DNA from: Apostichopus japonicus
Taxonomy: Eukaryota; Echinodermata; Holothuroidea; Aspidochirotida; Stichopodidae
Reading direction: 5' to 3'
NCBI RefSeq assembly: GCF_037975245.1
Contig: NC_092567.1
Span: 4,348,214 to 4,412,213, forward strand
DNA: 64,000 bases
Every line of letters starts with the position of its first letter. Positions within the stretch are counted from its first letter, which is position 1. Under the pieces are notes generated by a model. It worked only from the letters and a program-made list of their open reading frames with translations. It was not told where the DNA came from and did not search any database. Below, one piece after another: positions 46,964 to 58,160 of this stretch. Made by a program: the position numbers and the translations under genes.

Positions 46964-47397
46964 TGCGTGTAATTTTTTGTAAAATAAATTTGCAAAAAGA
47001 GTACACCATCATTCTGATAAAGTGAAGGTGAGAGGGGCACTCTGACTGCATCAATAGTGTCCATCTGGAAGGGGGCATCCAAGATGTATGGCCTGGAGTA
47101 GCCTGGTAAAAAGTAGTTTGCATCACCACCTACTCCCCAAAGACGTAAATCCCAGCTCATTGCTCGAAATTGCAAATATATGCCCGGCAAACCATGAATA
47201 CATGATTTATTGGAAATAAATTTTACTCCAAACTTTCACGAAAAGTAGCACCAGATTGCACCGAGGACCTCCATATTTTGTGAAATTTTCCCAAAGGGGA
47301 GGGGGGCACCCACTTCCCTTAGACCCCTCCCCCAGGACGACGATTAGGCATTTCCCATCTGGGCCCCCCCTTCGGCGAAATCCTGGATCCGCCACTG

Positions 47398-47588
47398 CTA
47401 TTGTAGAAGTAGAGTAGGCCTACTGTGTGTACTAAAACGGTGATGATGTTATCGGGTAGAAACGGAATTGATTTGAAGGGCTCCCTAAAAAAAGATGATG
47501 TGCGAAGGGGGGGGGGGCGGCGAAGGAAGGGGTGGTGGTGGGTACAGGTAAGGTGTCTGAAGGGGAGTGGGGCAGAGGAGGCGAGGAG
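47398..47588. other. G-rich spacer before the duplication
   Basis: A purine- and G-rich stretch (47507-47588) with a 10-G run. No gene. Confidence 0.35.
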
Positions 47589-48576
47589 GTGTGAGGTTGG
47601 ACTCTCCTTTGGGAGCTCATTTATATCACTGCACCACACCTTTATATGCCACTTCCACTAACAACGAACAATCCGGTTCAAGTTTGATGGTTAACTGGTT
47701 CATTGTTTTTACACTTAATACCTGGTTACTGGCAACTGAAGTGTACTTTCCTACCTCTGGATTTTTTCTCTGAATGTCCATGTATACAGGCCAGAGACAT
47801 ACACACATCTTTTTCTTACTGACATTCTCAATTTCTCCTATAATTAGGACTTAAATCTCATTCACATCACTTTCTTTTCTCTTCATTAGGTTAATTATGA
47901 AGCGAGCTATTAGAGGATCACCTATTCCACCGGTAGTTACCAGTTTTTGATGGAAGTGTTCATACTGTGCTGACAAGGACGATGAATGGTTCATCAGCTG
48001 ATATTTCCTCCTTGTGATGGTAATCACATTAATGGTAAGTGTAGAACAGTAATGATAATGTTTCAAATATGTGTGGTAGACTTTTTGAATAGCCTTGCAG
48101 ATCAAGGAATACTCTTTAATCTCCATTCACTCTCACTAAAAGAATTTTATATAAAGTTTTAACTCATCCACTCAAAATACAACTGACAGAATTAATCCCT
48201 AGTAAAGACAATAACATGATCGGATTCTTGCTGGATTAATCCAGTACTTGGTATGGTTGTAATGAGCTTGCCATTACACAATTAACTGCCTAAACACCCT
48301 CTGGTACATTTTAATATGTCAAATTGAAATAAAATTGCCTCCCAGACTCAAATGAATAAAGGCCTCTAGAACTCCTGACACTCCCAGAATGGTAAGACTG
48401 GAAGACAACTTGTTGGTTTGTATGAAAGTAGTTTGGGTTACCCACAAATAAGTCTTCTGTTTAGATATTTATTTTCTTCAGATTAAAACCAAAAACTTGA
48501 AATACCATTTTAGATATTTCATAATGCTGTAGAAACATTAAAGAAGTCAACTCAGTCTGTATCGCTGAGCTTTGAG

Positions 48577-48636
48577 TTAGAGGTATTTGTAATGAACACT
48601 CCATCAAACAAAAACAAGAAACCTTGATTAATTTAG
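48577..48636 (+). CDS. Exon-like island 1 of a candidate gene
   Basis: The island ends in a strong donor (TTTAG|gtaggt) in phase 1; its frame reads ...NEHSIKQKQETLINL. An in-frame stop just upstream means the acceptor must be at ...ctttgag|TT, which is weak, so the left border is uncertain. The 78 bp around it are identical in copy 2 although flanks differ by several percent. The phase-1 end fits the phase-1 start of the island at 48929. Competing open frames exist on both strands. Confidence 0.3.
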
Positions 48637-48928
48637 GTAGGTCACACAAAGGTCACACAACTATGGATATAATCTTGAACTTTAATGTACTTTGTTTGTT
48701 ATGATGTTTATTTACTGTAGTACAGTAGAGATGACTGTTTTAAGCATTTGCTTACATATTGGAAATATGATTTGAAATGTAATTGGACAGTAAAATGCAA
48801 ATCACCTCCACTTTTGATATTCATCTCAAAGATGTCTATCATATCAGCTGAAGATTATGGTTGGGTTTGTATCTAATTTACTTCTTTGATATTTTTCTCC
48901 AAACTCCTGATAAACTGTCACACACCAG

Positions 48929-48977
48929 TTCTTAGATTCACAATCACATCTTGTGAGGCTAAAGAAGCATTATTCAA
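48929..48977 (+). CDS. Exon-like island 2 of a candidate gene (triplicated in copy 2)
   Basis: Borders: a pyrimidine-rich run, then cacaccag|TT, and a near-perfect donor TTCAA|gtaaga. The frame gives LRFTITSCEAKEALF, entering in phase 1 and leaving in phase 2. Its 49 nt are not a multiple of three. In copy 2 the island with its splice sites occurs three times in tandem, all open in this frame. The exit phase fits the entry phase of the island at 51169 (joined codon AA|A, lysine). The family is not recognised. Confidence 0.35.
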
Positions 48978-49703
48978 GTAAGATGTACACAAAACCAGTG
49001 ACATTGAGAGCCAGGCACAGTTCCATGCACATTTGTGTCACCAGATCCACTTTTTTTAAGTCTTTGTTTATCCAAAGTTTAAAGTATATCATTCTTTATC
49101 ACATATTTCACTGGGCACTTAGCTGACATACAACTGTAGCCTCCACCCAACCCTCACCCTCTCACAACAGGACTGCACTGAACAACATGTTATGAAATAA
49201 CAGTATATGTCAAAGTCTGCAGATAGAAAAATATGTACTTTAACTCAATCAATTAGAGTACAATGTCATCATTTCAGAAATCCTACAAATTCATCAACCT
49301 ATAGACAGTCCAGTGTTATTGCCTAAAGTTTGTATTGAAGATTCCATGCTTGTCTCAATTTTAAGTTAATGTTTCTTTATATTTCAATTAGCTTGGTATT
49401 AGGTGAGCTGTATACACACTTTGGGAAGCATTATGAGACCTTGAACTCATCTTGTACAGTCTATATATTTGTATTCTGGTTGCATTAGTTTCTTTACATT
49501 GTTATTATAATTATAACTGAGTGATTTATTTTGAAACTGCAGTAGCATTTTGCTGCATACCATATGTTTATATCAGCTGTGTTCTGTGTTTGACAATGCT
49601 ACATGGTAGAATGCTGCTACTTGCAGACCCGATGATGAAAATTTACCTGAGTAATAACATTATAATTGATCACCAAATGCAGTTTTTTTTTTCTCATCAT
49701 CAG

Positions 49704-49803
49704 GTAAACTGGAATTATTCAGTCCTGAGACCAGCCTTTTTAGGGCTTTACCATATCCGGATTACAGCTCTTGGAAGAAATGTGTACAATTGACATGAGC
49801 AGG
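49704..49803 (+). pseudogene. Exon-like island broken by a 1-bp deletion (copy 1)
   Basis: The counterpart of 58926-59032: same acceptor (tttctcatcatcag|GTAAAC) and donor (AGG|gtaatg), but with a 6-bp in-frame deletion and a 1-bp deletion near 49790 that brings a stop before the donor. The frame up to that point (KLELFSPETSLFRALP...) matches the open version in copy 2. If the island is a real exon, copy 1 cannot use it. Confidence 0.4.
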
Positions 49804-51168
49804 GTAATGATTGTATGGTCCACCAACTGATTCTTACCCATCCACCCCTCCCCCCTACTCCCCTCCTCCATGAAAATGAAAGTGGTAGTTTAATATTTTT
49901 ACTCCATGATCCCTCAAGGGAAATTTCCCCACCGGAAAGTCCATCATCCAGCACCCCCCCCCCCCCAACTCCCTTCAATTCAAATCACTGTTAAAACAAG
50001 ACATAACATATAAACAATCTAGTTAGAATACTGCTAAAGTTTGTGTCTTAGACTCAGGGATTCTGTGAGACCTCTTTTGTTCAGTATTTCTCTAATTGTA
50101 GCATCATCTCTACAAATTGTATCATAATTGTAGGTTTCAAGAGGATGAAATTCTGATGCCAAGTACATCTCTAATCTCTCAAATCTGACCAATTTTTAAT
50201 GGTCATTAGCATCCATTTTTTCATGATGCAGCACTTTCATTCCTGTCACTGTGTGAGCATATAATGCTAATGAAGGCTTTCAATTATCAAAGCCTCCAGG
50301 TTGAGTGGATATTATGTAATTTATGACAAGTTCCACCTATCCCATCATATTAAATATGCCATGGATAATGCTATGTATTGACTATTGCACTATGACAAGC
50401 AACAGTTTATGATTCTATCACAGAAGATCATACAACACAATATGACAATCACTTAGCATGTTATGTCATCTGAAATCTTTAATGCATTTGTATGATTTTT
50501 CTGTTCTTAAAGTTATTGTGTAATTCAGTAATTCTGTTATAACAGTGTGTTTGGGTAGGGAGGGGGAGGGGGTGCATCATGTTGCTGTATATTGGCAAAA
50601 TTGGAAATGAAGTTACTGGGAAAGTTGTGAAAGCAAAAACACTAACATTTATGTAATAGAGCAGCCTCTGCTTCACACTGGTATACAGATAGTTTGAAAA
50701 AAAGCAATCTAGACCAGTAATTAGGCCTAACTTTGCTTGACTTCAAAGTAATAGAATTAGAAATTTGGTGTTCATACAAAGATGAACAACTTCATTGGCC
50801 TGCTGCACCAAACAATGTTAAAAGTATCTAATTAGAAAGTGTGCTGACCAAGTTAGTCTTATCCATAGGATTGCAAACATGTTACCAAATTTTGCCTTTT
50901 GTTTTCTTTATGGATAAATTTCCAAAAATTATTCAACTTTAAAATAAAAGCGCCTTGCAATAAAATGAATGAACCTGCAATTATTGAGTCATTTTAGCAT
51001 AAGCTTGTGTATCTGTGAGCAATGGAATAACTGTTGAGTAAATATTAAAAAGGCAAACTCAAAAACAAGGGATTTTATCGTTTGCATTAAACATCTAGTT
51101 CTGATATGTTTCTGATTGTCTTTGTCTTTATCTCCTGATTAGGTAAATGTGGATTAATCTTTCTTGAG

Positions 51169-51227
51169 ACGATCTTTGGGGTCACATGATGTGGATCTTG
51201 CACAGAATGGTTTACAATATGCTGATG
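51169..51227 (+). CDS. Exon-like island 3 of a candidate gene
   Basis: Acceptor ttaatctttcttgag|A, donor GATG|gtaatg; the frame gives RSLGSHDVDLAQNGLQYAD with entry phase 2 and exit phase 1. The exon and its left flank are identical in copy 2, where a second, stronger donor (GGTAATG|gtaagt) lies six bases on; in copy 1 that site is mutated to attagt. An in-frame TAA just upstream of the acceptor limits the exon on the left. Unknown family. Confidence 0.4.
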
Positions 51228-51540
51228 GTAATGATTAGTGTATACTTAGAGTATAGCAGGACTGGTAAGCTGGGTTGTAGTTATAATTAGATTTGATTCT
51301 GAAGTAGGAAGAGATTTTGTTACTGCCTAATCCTGTTGGAACAGTAAATGTTTTTTTGAATCTTGCTTGATCAGTAAACTCCCTAAGGGCCTAGGGAAGA
51401 AAATAATGGCTTCAGTCTAACATACATACACCATATATTAGGCAATACATGTCATACATTGTATTGCTTACCATTGTGTAAAAGTACACAAAGAGGTGTA
51501 TGTGTTTAGTATACTGGGTCCATTTCTTTGTTTTGTGTAG

Positions 51541-51620
51541 CCATCATAAATGAAGGAACAAAATGTTCAGATGACTTGATCCCTTCTAATTTATCAGTGT
51601 GTCATAGTGTTGGGTGGCAG
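51541..51620 (+). CDS. Exon-like island 4 of a candidate gene
   Basis: Excellent borders: catttctttgttttgtgtag|CC and GGGTGGCAG|gtaagg. The frame gives 26 codons, IINEGTKCSDDLIPSNLSVC then HSVGWQ, entry phase 1, exit phase 0. Entry joins the phase-1 end of the 51169 island (GAT G|CC ATC, reading D-A-I). In copy 2 the acceptor AG has become AT and the fourth codon is TAA, so the counterpart is dead. This is the most exon-like island of the set, though 26 codons are too few to name a family. Confidence 0.45.
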
Positions 51621-52764
51621 GTAAGGGTAGTAATCAGTCTTAACAGCGCAGCCAGACTCCTCTGTATTGTCAGCCTACTGTAATTTCCGCAAATAATAGG
51701 CAGTAAAATGTATGGCAGGCTCATAAACAATCAATTTAATTCATAAGTGCATGTGCCCTAACAATTAAATAGAGTCACTGCACACAAAATGAGACCCATA
51801 CACACACTAAGTTAGAACCATACCCACACTAAGTTAGAACGATGTAGAATGACTAACAGGAACCATAAAAATCTCTGTTTCCATCCTAACCTTTCCAACC
51901 CTTCCCCTCTCAGTACATCTAAAACCCAATAAAATTGATGTAAAATTTTAATCTGAAGATAATCTAGGTTTTATGTCATTTGTCAATGAGCTATATACTA
52001 AGGTATTACAAATGCAAGTCTTTAGTGGGTTTACTGTAATGTGTGCATATGTTGTTGTCAGTCAGTAATACAAAACATGCATGAACCTTCTGGACCCTAT
52101 ACATGACCTCAGAGTAAAAACCATAGTAATTCAGGATTATATTCTTAGCCATTGGTCAACAGTGTTGAAGGATTCTCTTAATGTGTTCTGTATAAGATGT
52201 ACATTATTTGCACTTCAGTTATAATACTGGCCATTTAAGAGACAATTCCAGGAAACTCCAGCACATGTGCTTTCTACATTTATGTTCTGTTGCAATACTA
52301 TGGAAGATAGCTCACAAATTTGTTAGAAATATTCCAGCAATTTTCCAAATATGTCTTTTATTGGGGGTGGGGGGTTCACAACTCATAGACTGTAACATGG
52401 AGTCGATCAGATACCACTTCAAGTGTTGTAAATAACTGACTGTATTGATTACCTCAGATGCAAAACATATTCCTAAAGAGCAGCATTAAGATAAAGGGAA
52501 AGGTGCTTTTAATAATGATATTAGTCCTGTGCTGTTAGCTATCTGTATGTCAGTCCAACATACCCAAAAATAAAAACAGAAATATAAAACAATATATATG
52601 CTGCCCTGAGAATACAGCTATACAAATATTCATACTTATTAATAAGAAACAAGGGAAGACGTTGATGTCTGTTACAAAAATGATCACAGACCTGACCAAT
52701 TTTCATCTTGATAAATCTAGTGAATGGAAAGTTGAATTATTTTGTATTTTTCTTTAACCTCCAG

Positions 52765-52875
52765 GTGATACCATTTTCAACATTTCTTAGGTACATTTCC
52801 TCCAAGAAAATGAAAGAAAAAAGCAAGTGGGAACACATCACTAATGACATAACTTCCTTTGTGGCGGAGATTTTG
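52765..52875 (+). CDS. Exon-like island 5 of a candidate gene
   Basis: Borders tttttctttaacctccag|GTG and ATTTTG|gtgagt are both consensus. The 37-codon frame starts VIPFSTFLRYISSKKMKEKS and continues KWEHITNDITSFVAEIL, in phase 0 at both ends, matching the phase-0 exit of the island at 51541. It is predicted to be helical and lysine-rich in the middle. Copy 2 keeps both splice sites and the frame but differs at about seven residues and lacks three codons, far more than the flanking average, so constraint is either lost or altered. No continuation exon was found past 53070. Confidence 0.45.
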
Positions 52876-53070
52876 GTGAGTCTTTACATAATAATTTCTC
52901 AACAGTCAGTTTGTGAAATTGTAATGGGTTGTGTTGCATACTTGTGATCAAATCTACGGGCCATATGTACGTAAGGACATCTTGCCTAACTAGTTCTATA
53001 AATAACATCAAATGCTTTTTTTTTATGATTCCATTTGTTTCATTGTGTAGAACTAACAAAATGTACTAAA

Positions 53071-56000
53071 AACAATGACTAGTATTTGTATTTGCAAAGA
53101 GGTACACAGTATACTGTAGCATGTTACCTTCATGTAGCCATGTACCACATTTTAATGGCAGATGCATAGGTTATCTACTACTTGAAATCGGTTTGCAAGA
53201 CTAGGAAAATGGTCCCTTCTCAACCCCCATTTTAATATAGGATTTCAAAGGGGGGGGGGGGGGGAGCAAATCCCAACTGACTTAGGTAGGTCCTGCACTA
53301 TTATGGAAAGGCCAGAGAATTTAAAAATGGCGGAGGTGTGGTCGTTGGTTGTTGAAGGCTAATCTCAGTAGCCCCGTCCCTGAATTCTTTTTGAAAATTG
53401 ATGTTAACTGGTGCACCCCGAGGCATAATTAGACCACCAATTAGGTCTAAAATTGGCTCCATACACCATGCAGTTTTGCCTATGAACAATGTTTTTGTAA
53501 AGTCGTAAGGGGGGATTGGAGCGGGCCGGTAGGGGTGTACACTCGTAGCAGTGGCCTTCTTCTCAGCTGAATAGAACATTGCCCCCTCCCACCCCTACCC
53601 TGACTTTTATCCAAGTGTATAATTTAGAAATTTTCTGATTAATGTTGAAATACCAAAATACTTTCATCTCGTCATTTCAAATGTCTTTAGGAGAAGTCAC
53701 GCCTAACAATGTCAACAGTAATAATTCTCGTATTGTATAGCATGTCATCGGGAAGCGATTAGAGGTGTGGGCATAGGGTTGTGAGGCGCACATTTTCATA
53801 CAGATGGGAACAATCTCAAGAAGTGATGGGTGCGTCAGCCCCCCCCCCCCCCCCCGCCCCGGCAATGATACGCCTTTGGGTCAACTACATGATATTCACA
53901 GGAAATGTGCTCAATTCTCAAATCGCATGCGAAATATATTTTTAGATTAATTGTACGAGTTACGGTACTAGATTTGGGGTAACAATTAGCATTCAGGTTG
54001 GAGTGTATTACATTTTATCTGTGGATGGCAGTGTTGCATCGAAGAACACATGTATAGTGCAGTTCGCATATAGATTCTGGTCTAATACCGAAATGCGCCA
54101 TGTTCCCCAACGAGTCGGTCGAGTTCGAGACCAGCCACAGTTTTTTTCATAGCACAATTGTACAACTGTTTAAGGCGTCCATACACACACGTGGGTTATG
54201 ATATACCATATAGAGTATATATACATTAGTGAGAGAGGAAAAATGGAAACGTCAAAATTGGAGTTGTCGGTGTAAGGGTAGGCCGAGGCGCATGCCCCTT
54301 CAGAAATCTTCGATATGCCACTGGCTACCCTGTGTATATAATATGGATCAGCGCTGTATTTATGTCAATGTTCCTCTTTCTCTTCCCGGTGTCTTTGGCG
54401 TTTTTCTTCTGTTCCCTCCTTTTCTCCTTTTTCTCTCTTTTTCCCCCTCTTTTTTTCCTTTTTTCTTCTCTCTTTTTTTCTCTCCTCTCTTTCTTATCCG
54501 GGGGGCGCGCGCCCCCAACGCCCCCCCCTGGATACGCGCCTGCACAAGTTTAATAAACACAAGTTGTCACTTGTTTGTACATGCGGCGTACCGAATGTGT
54601 GCAGTTCGCATGTAGGCTACTTGTGTACGACAAAAAAAAAAGTTAAGTTCTATGCCGGCACACACTTTACCTGCGTCCTCTTCGATGCAAGGTGAATATC
54701 ACGTCTTAAACTACGATTTAAGAAACGGCTGTTTCAAACATCTCACTAATTCTTTCGGCGACTTTAACCCCTATTCATTGAGCACAATAGCATAACCTGC
54801 GTATAAACTCGTACAGGGATTATACGAGGTGTCTACGCGGCAATTTGTTTGTCAACGATTTTATACGCGATTGTACTTGTTTATACGATCCTGTGCGCGT
54901 ACACATGTCCAGTTATACATGAGCGGTACTGTAGACTATTTATTTAGGAGTATTTATATAATTTCAGTTGAAAATGACCAACCTCCCTATTTTCCCCTTA
55001 TTCTCCCGGTTTTTGGCCCTGAAAAATGTTATTCTCCATATTTTGGGGTCAAACAGATTAGGTCTGTATGCATCTATCAAGCTTCTTTCAGTATCCGACA
55101 CTTCTTGATGCACAGAGTTACATAGGAATGGTAAGAATTAAGTTAATCTGGTTGTTGTGACTTTATTCACCAAACATATGGCTAGCAGGCATGGTTAAGG
55201 AATTTAAATTCCCCTGCCACTCTTTATCAATATCATGTCATGATAACATTTCTTCCTTGCATATTTGAGAGCTAAATACTGTTTAAAATAAACACATTTA
55301 GAGGGCATTAAAACATGTATGCACTGGCATCCATAAGGGTGGTTATAACTTTCCCCCTCCCCCCCCCCCCCATTGGCTTCACTTGGGCTGTAAAATCACT
55401 ATCAAAGAACATTAAATATCTGAAAAGTAAAAATGCCTCAGCTAAAGTCCCCAGGGACTCCCACCAGGGCTTAGATTTATACTATATAGAAATTACATTT
55501 TTCTCTCTAACATGTATTTACATGTTTTAAACTTAGTAGAAGAATACAGGAAGTAGAAGAGATGTTACAGAGCTATTCTGAAGCACCCGGCTAGGTCTCA
55601 GATATTTATATATATTCCACAGTGTGAAATCAGATTAAGTATTTCTAGTACTGACATGTCCTCATGTGCTCAAAATTGCTAGCAGATTCCAGAAACTATG
55701 TGAAAGTACTGAAGATTTGGAGAGCTTTGCAGTACCCTTGTAAGTCCAGCCCTATAAACAGAGAACACAATTGGAAATACTTCCTACTAATCTGAGTATG
55801 TACAGCTGTGAATAAAGAATTGTCACTTATGCTTGTTTAATTTTTAACATTGCTGAGCCAGTCACTGCAGTTGGTTTTAAGAAATCTAATTGGTCTCAAA
55901 ACTGATCTAACTTCACCGACCTAGTACGGTGGCTTAAAACAAAAAATAAGTGTCCCCAAATTTCAAAATTTTGAATTTGCTTTCTCAATATTTGGAATTT

Positions 56001-56425
56001 TGATCTCAAGATTTTCACCTCAAAAGTCAAAAATTTTGACTTTTTCATCTCAAAACTTTTTAACTCAAAATTTTGAGGTTACAAGTGTCTTCATCTGCCA
56101 AATTTGTAGAACTGACCATATTGTATGGCTATTGACCAGCTGAACAGGGTACTTTATAAACCTTTGGTGATCAAAAAGTATAGAAAGAGACCCCCAGAGA
56201 GTGGTGTAACTAGGTCAGTGTAGGCAATGCAGTCTCCAGGGGCCTGGTGCCATTAAATGAAGAAAAATAATATAAAACACCCATCCACTACATCTACACA
56301 CTAACTTAGATATTATAATCTCCTTATGAGTGGAAATTCAAAAGAGATTTTGTCCTCAATAGGAAAGAGAGGTGCGAAATCTCACAAATTTCTCAGTCAA
56401 ACCAAAACCATGCATGGTTGGGTTC
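53071..56425. other. Unique spacer between the duplicated copies
   Basis: It contains G or C tracts (53248-53263, 53839-53857, 55363-55374), a fragment of the ~1.8 kb element (54088-54542), and 55960-56085, where caaaattttga-type AT palindromes recur. No gene could be supported; open frames here are short and repeat-derived. Confidence 0.45.
54088..54542 (+). mobile_element. 3' fragment of the ~1.8 kb non-autonomous element
   Basis: It matches the last part of 4757-6971: 'gagtcggtcgagttcgag', 'aaggcgtccatacacacac', 'gagaggaaaaatggaaacg', the polypyrimidine tract, the GGGGGCGCGCGCCCCC palindrome and the terminus CCTGGATACGCGCCTG (54527-54542). The left part is missing. Confidence 0.75.
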
Positions 56426-57733
56426 GTGTGAGGTTGGACTCTCCTTTGGGAGCTCATTTATATCACTGCACCACACCTTTATATGCCACTTCCACTAACA
56501 ACGGACAATCCGGTTCAAGTTTGATGGTTAACTGGTTCATTGTTTTTACACTTAATACCTGGTTACTGGCAACTGAAGTGTACTTTCCTACCTCTTGATT
56601 TGTTTCTGTGAATGTCCATGTATACAGGCCAGAGACATACACACATCTTTTTCTTACTGACATTCTCAATTTCTCCTATAATTAGGACTTAATTCTCATT
56701 CACATCACTTTCTTTTCTCTTCATTAGGTTAACTTGAATTATCCTGAAGCGAGCTATTAGGGGATCACCTATTCCACCTGTAGTTACCAGTTTTTGATGG
56801 AAGTGTTCATACTGTGCTGACAAGGACGATGAATGGTTCATCAGCTGATATTTCCTCCTTGTGATGGTAATCACATTAATGGTAAGTGTAGAACAGTAAT
56901 GATAATGTTTCAAATATGTGTGGTAGACTTTTCGAATAGCCTCGCAGATCAAGGAATACTCTTTAATCTCCATTCACTCTCACTAAAAGAATTTTATATA
57001 AAGTTTTAACTCATCCACTCAAAATACAACTGACAGAATTAATCCCTAGTAAGGACAATAACATGATCGGATTCTTGCTGATTAATCCAGTACTTGTTAT
57101 GTTTGTAATGAGCTTGCCAATACACAATAGCTGCCCAAACATCCTCTGGTACATTTTACCATATGTCAAACTGAAATAAAATTGCCTCCCAGACTCAAAT
57201 GAATAAAGGCCTCTAGAACTCCTGACACTCCCAGAATGGTAAGACTGGAAGAAAACTTGTTGGTTTGTATGAAAGTAGTTTGGGTTACATACAAATATGT
57301 CTTCTGTTTAGATATTTATTTTCTTCAGATTAAAACCAAAAACTTGAAATACCATTTTAGATATTCGATAATGCTGTAGAAACATTAAAGAAGTCAACTC
57401 AGTCTGTATCGCTGAGCTTTGAGTTAGAGGTATTTGTAATGAACACTCCATCAAACAAAAACAAGAAACCTTGATTAATTTAGGTAGGTCACACAAAGGT
57501 CACACAACTATGGATATAATCTTGAACTTTAATGTACTTTGTTTGTTATGATGTTTATTTACTGCAGTACAGTAGAGATGACTGTTTTAAGCATTTGCTT
57601 TACATATTGGAAATATGATTTGAAATGTAATTGGACAGTAAAATGCAAATCAACTCCATCTTTAGTATTCATCTCAAAGGTGTCTATCATATCAGCTGAA
57701 GATTATGGTTGGGTTTACTTCTTTACTTCTTTG

Positions 57734-58160
57734 ATATTTTTCTCCAAACTCCTGAAAAACTGTCGCACACCAGTTCCAAGATTCACAATCACATATTGTG
57801 AGGCTAAAGAAGCATTATTCAAGTAAGGTGTACACAAAACCAGTAACATTGAGAGCCAGGCACAGTTCCATGCACATATTTTTCTCCAAACTCCTGAAAA
57901 ACTGTCGCACACCAGTTCTAAGATTCACAATCACATCCTGCGAGGCTAAAGAAGCATTATTCAAGTAAGGTGTACACAAAGCCAGTGACATGGAGAGCCA
58001 GGCACAGTTCCATGCACATATTTTTCTCCAAACTCCTGAAATACTGTCGCACACCAGTTCTAAGATTCACAATCACATCTTGTGAGGCTAAAGAAGCATT
58101 ATTCAAGTAAGGTGAACACAAAACCAGTAACATTGAGAGCCAGGCACAGTTCCATGCACA
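57734..58160 (+). repeat. Tandem triplication of a 142-bp exon-containing unit
   Basis: atatttttctccaaactcct starts units at 57734, 57876 and 58018. Each unit contains the exon-like island with acceptor (caccag|TT) and donor (TTCAA|gtaagg). Units differ by only a few bases. Copy 1 has one unit (48889-49031). Confidence 0.93.

Larger units (their letters stand above)
45498..47397. mobile_element. Outer DNA element of a nested pair
   Basis: The left end CAGGGGCGGATCCAGG and the right end, CCTGGATCCGCCACTG (reverse complement CAGTGGCGGATCCAGG), form a 16-bp inverted repeat with one mismatch. Both sides are followed outward by ctatt (45493-45497, 47398-47402). A palindromic G/C block and a T tract (45558-45582) follow the left end. 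Without the nested insertion it would be about 560 bp, MITE-sized. Non-coding. Confidence 0.75.
47589..53070 (+). repeat. Segmental duplication, copy 1 (~5.5 kb)
   Basis: Homology to 56426-62170 begins abruptly at gtgtgaggttggactctcc in both copies and fades after 'gtgtagaactaac' (about 53070). The copies are direct, about 8.84 kb apart at the left end, and by eye about 95% alike with small indels throughout. The segment is mostly intron-like, with exon-like islands listed separately. Copy 1 has a single ~142-bp unit where copy 2 has three, lacks ~130 bp present at 58422-58553, and has ~110 bp (52460-52590) missing from copy 2. Confidence 0.95.

Noticed and set aside
47851-48126. 91-codon minus-strand frame kept in copy 2 (56689-56973)
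   Set aside because: Open in both copies, but the copies share most bases anyway. Differences include replacements and an indel, and no splice or start support distinguishes it from chance. Kept in mind as an alternative strand for the candidate gene.
50043-50200. Minus-strand 52-codon protein-like frame, also at about 59275-59440
   Set aside because: The peptide looks plausible (RDDATIRE, LNKRGLTESL), but the copies differ at about eight residues with almost no silent change, and splice sites are not consistent between copies.
49692-51230. Possible homology among the exon-like islands starting gtaaac, gtaaat and gttaac (47898, 49704, 51146)
   Set aside because: The starts look alike and all follow pyrimidine tracts, but the match fades after about 30 bases and the frames disagree. 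Too weak to claim an internal exon family without an alignment.
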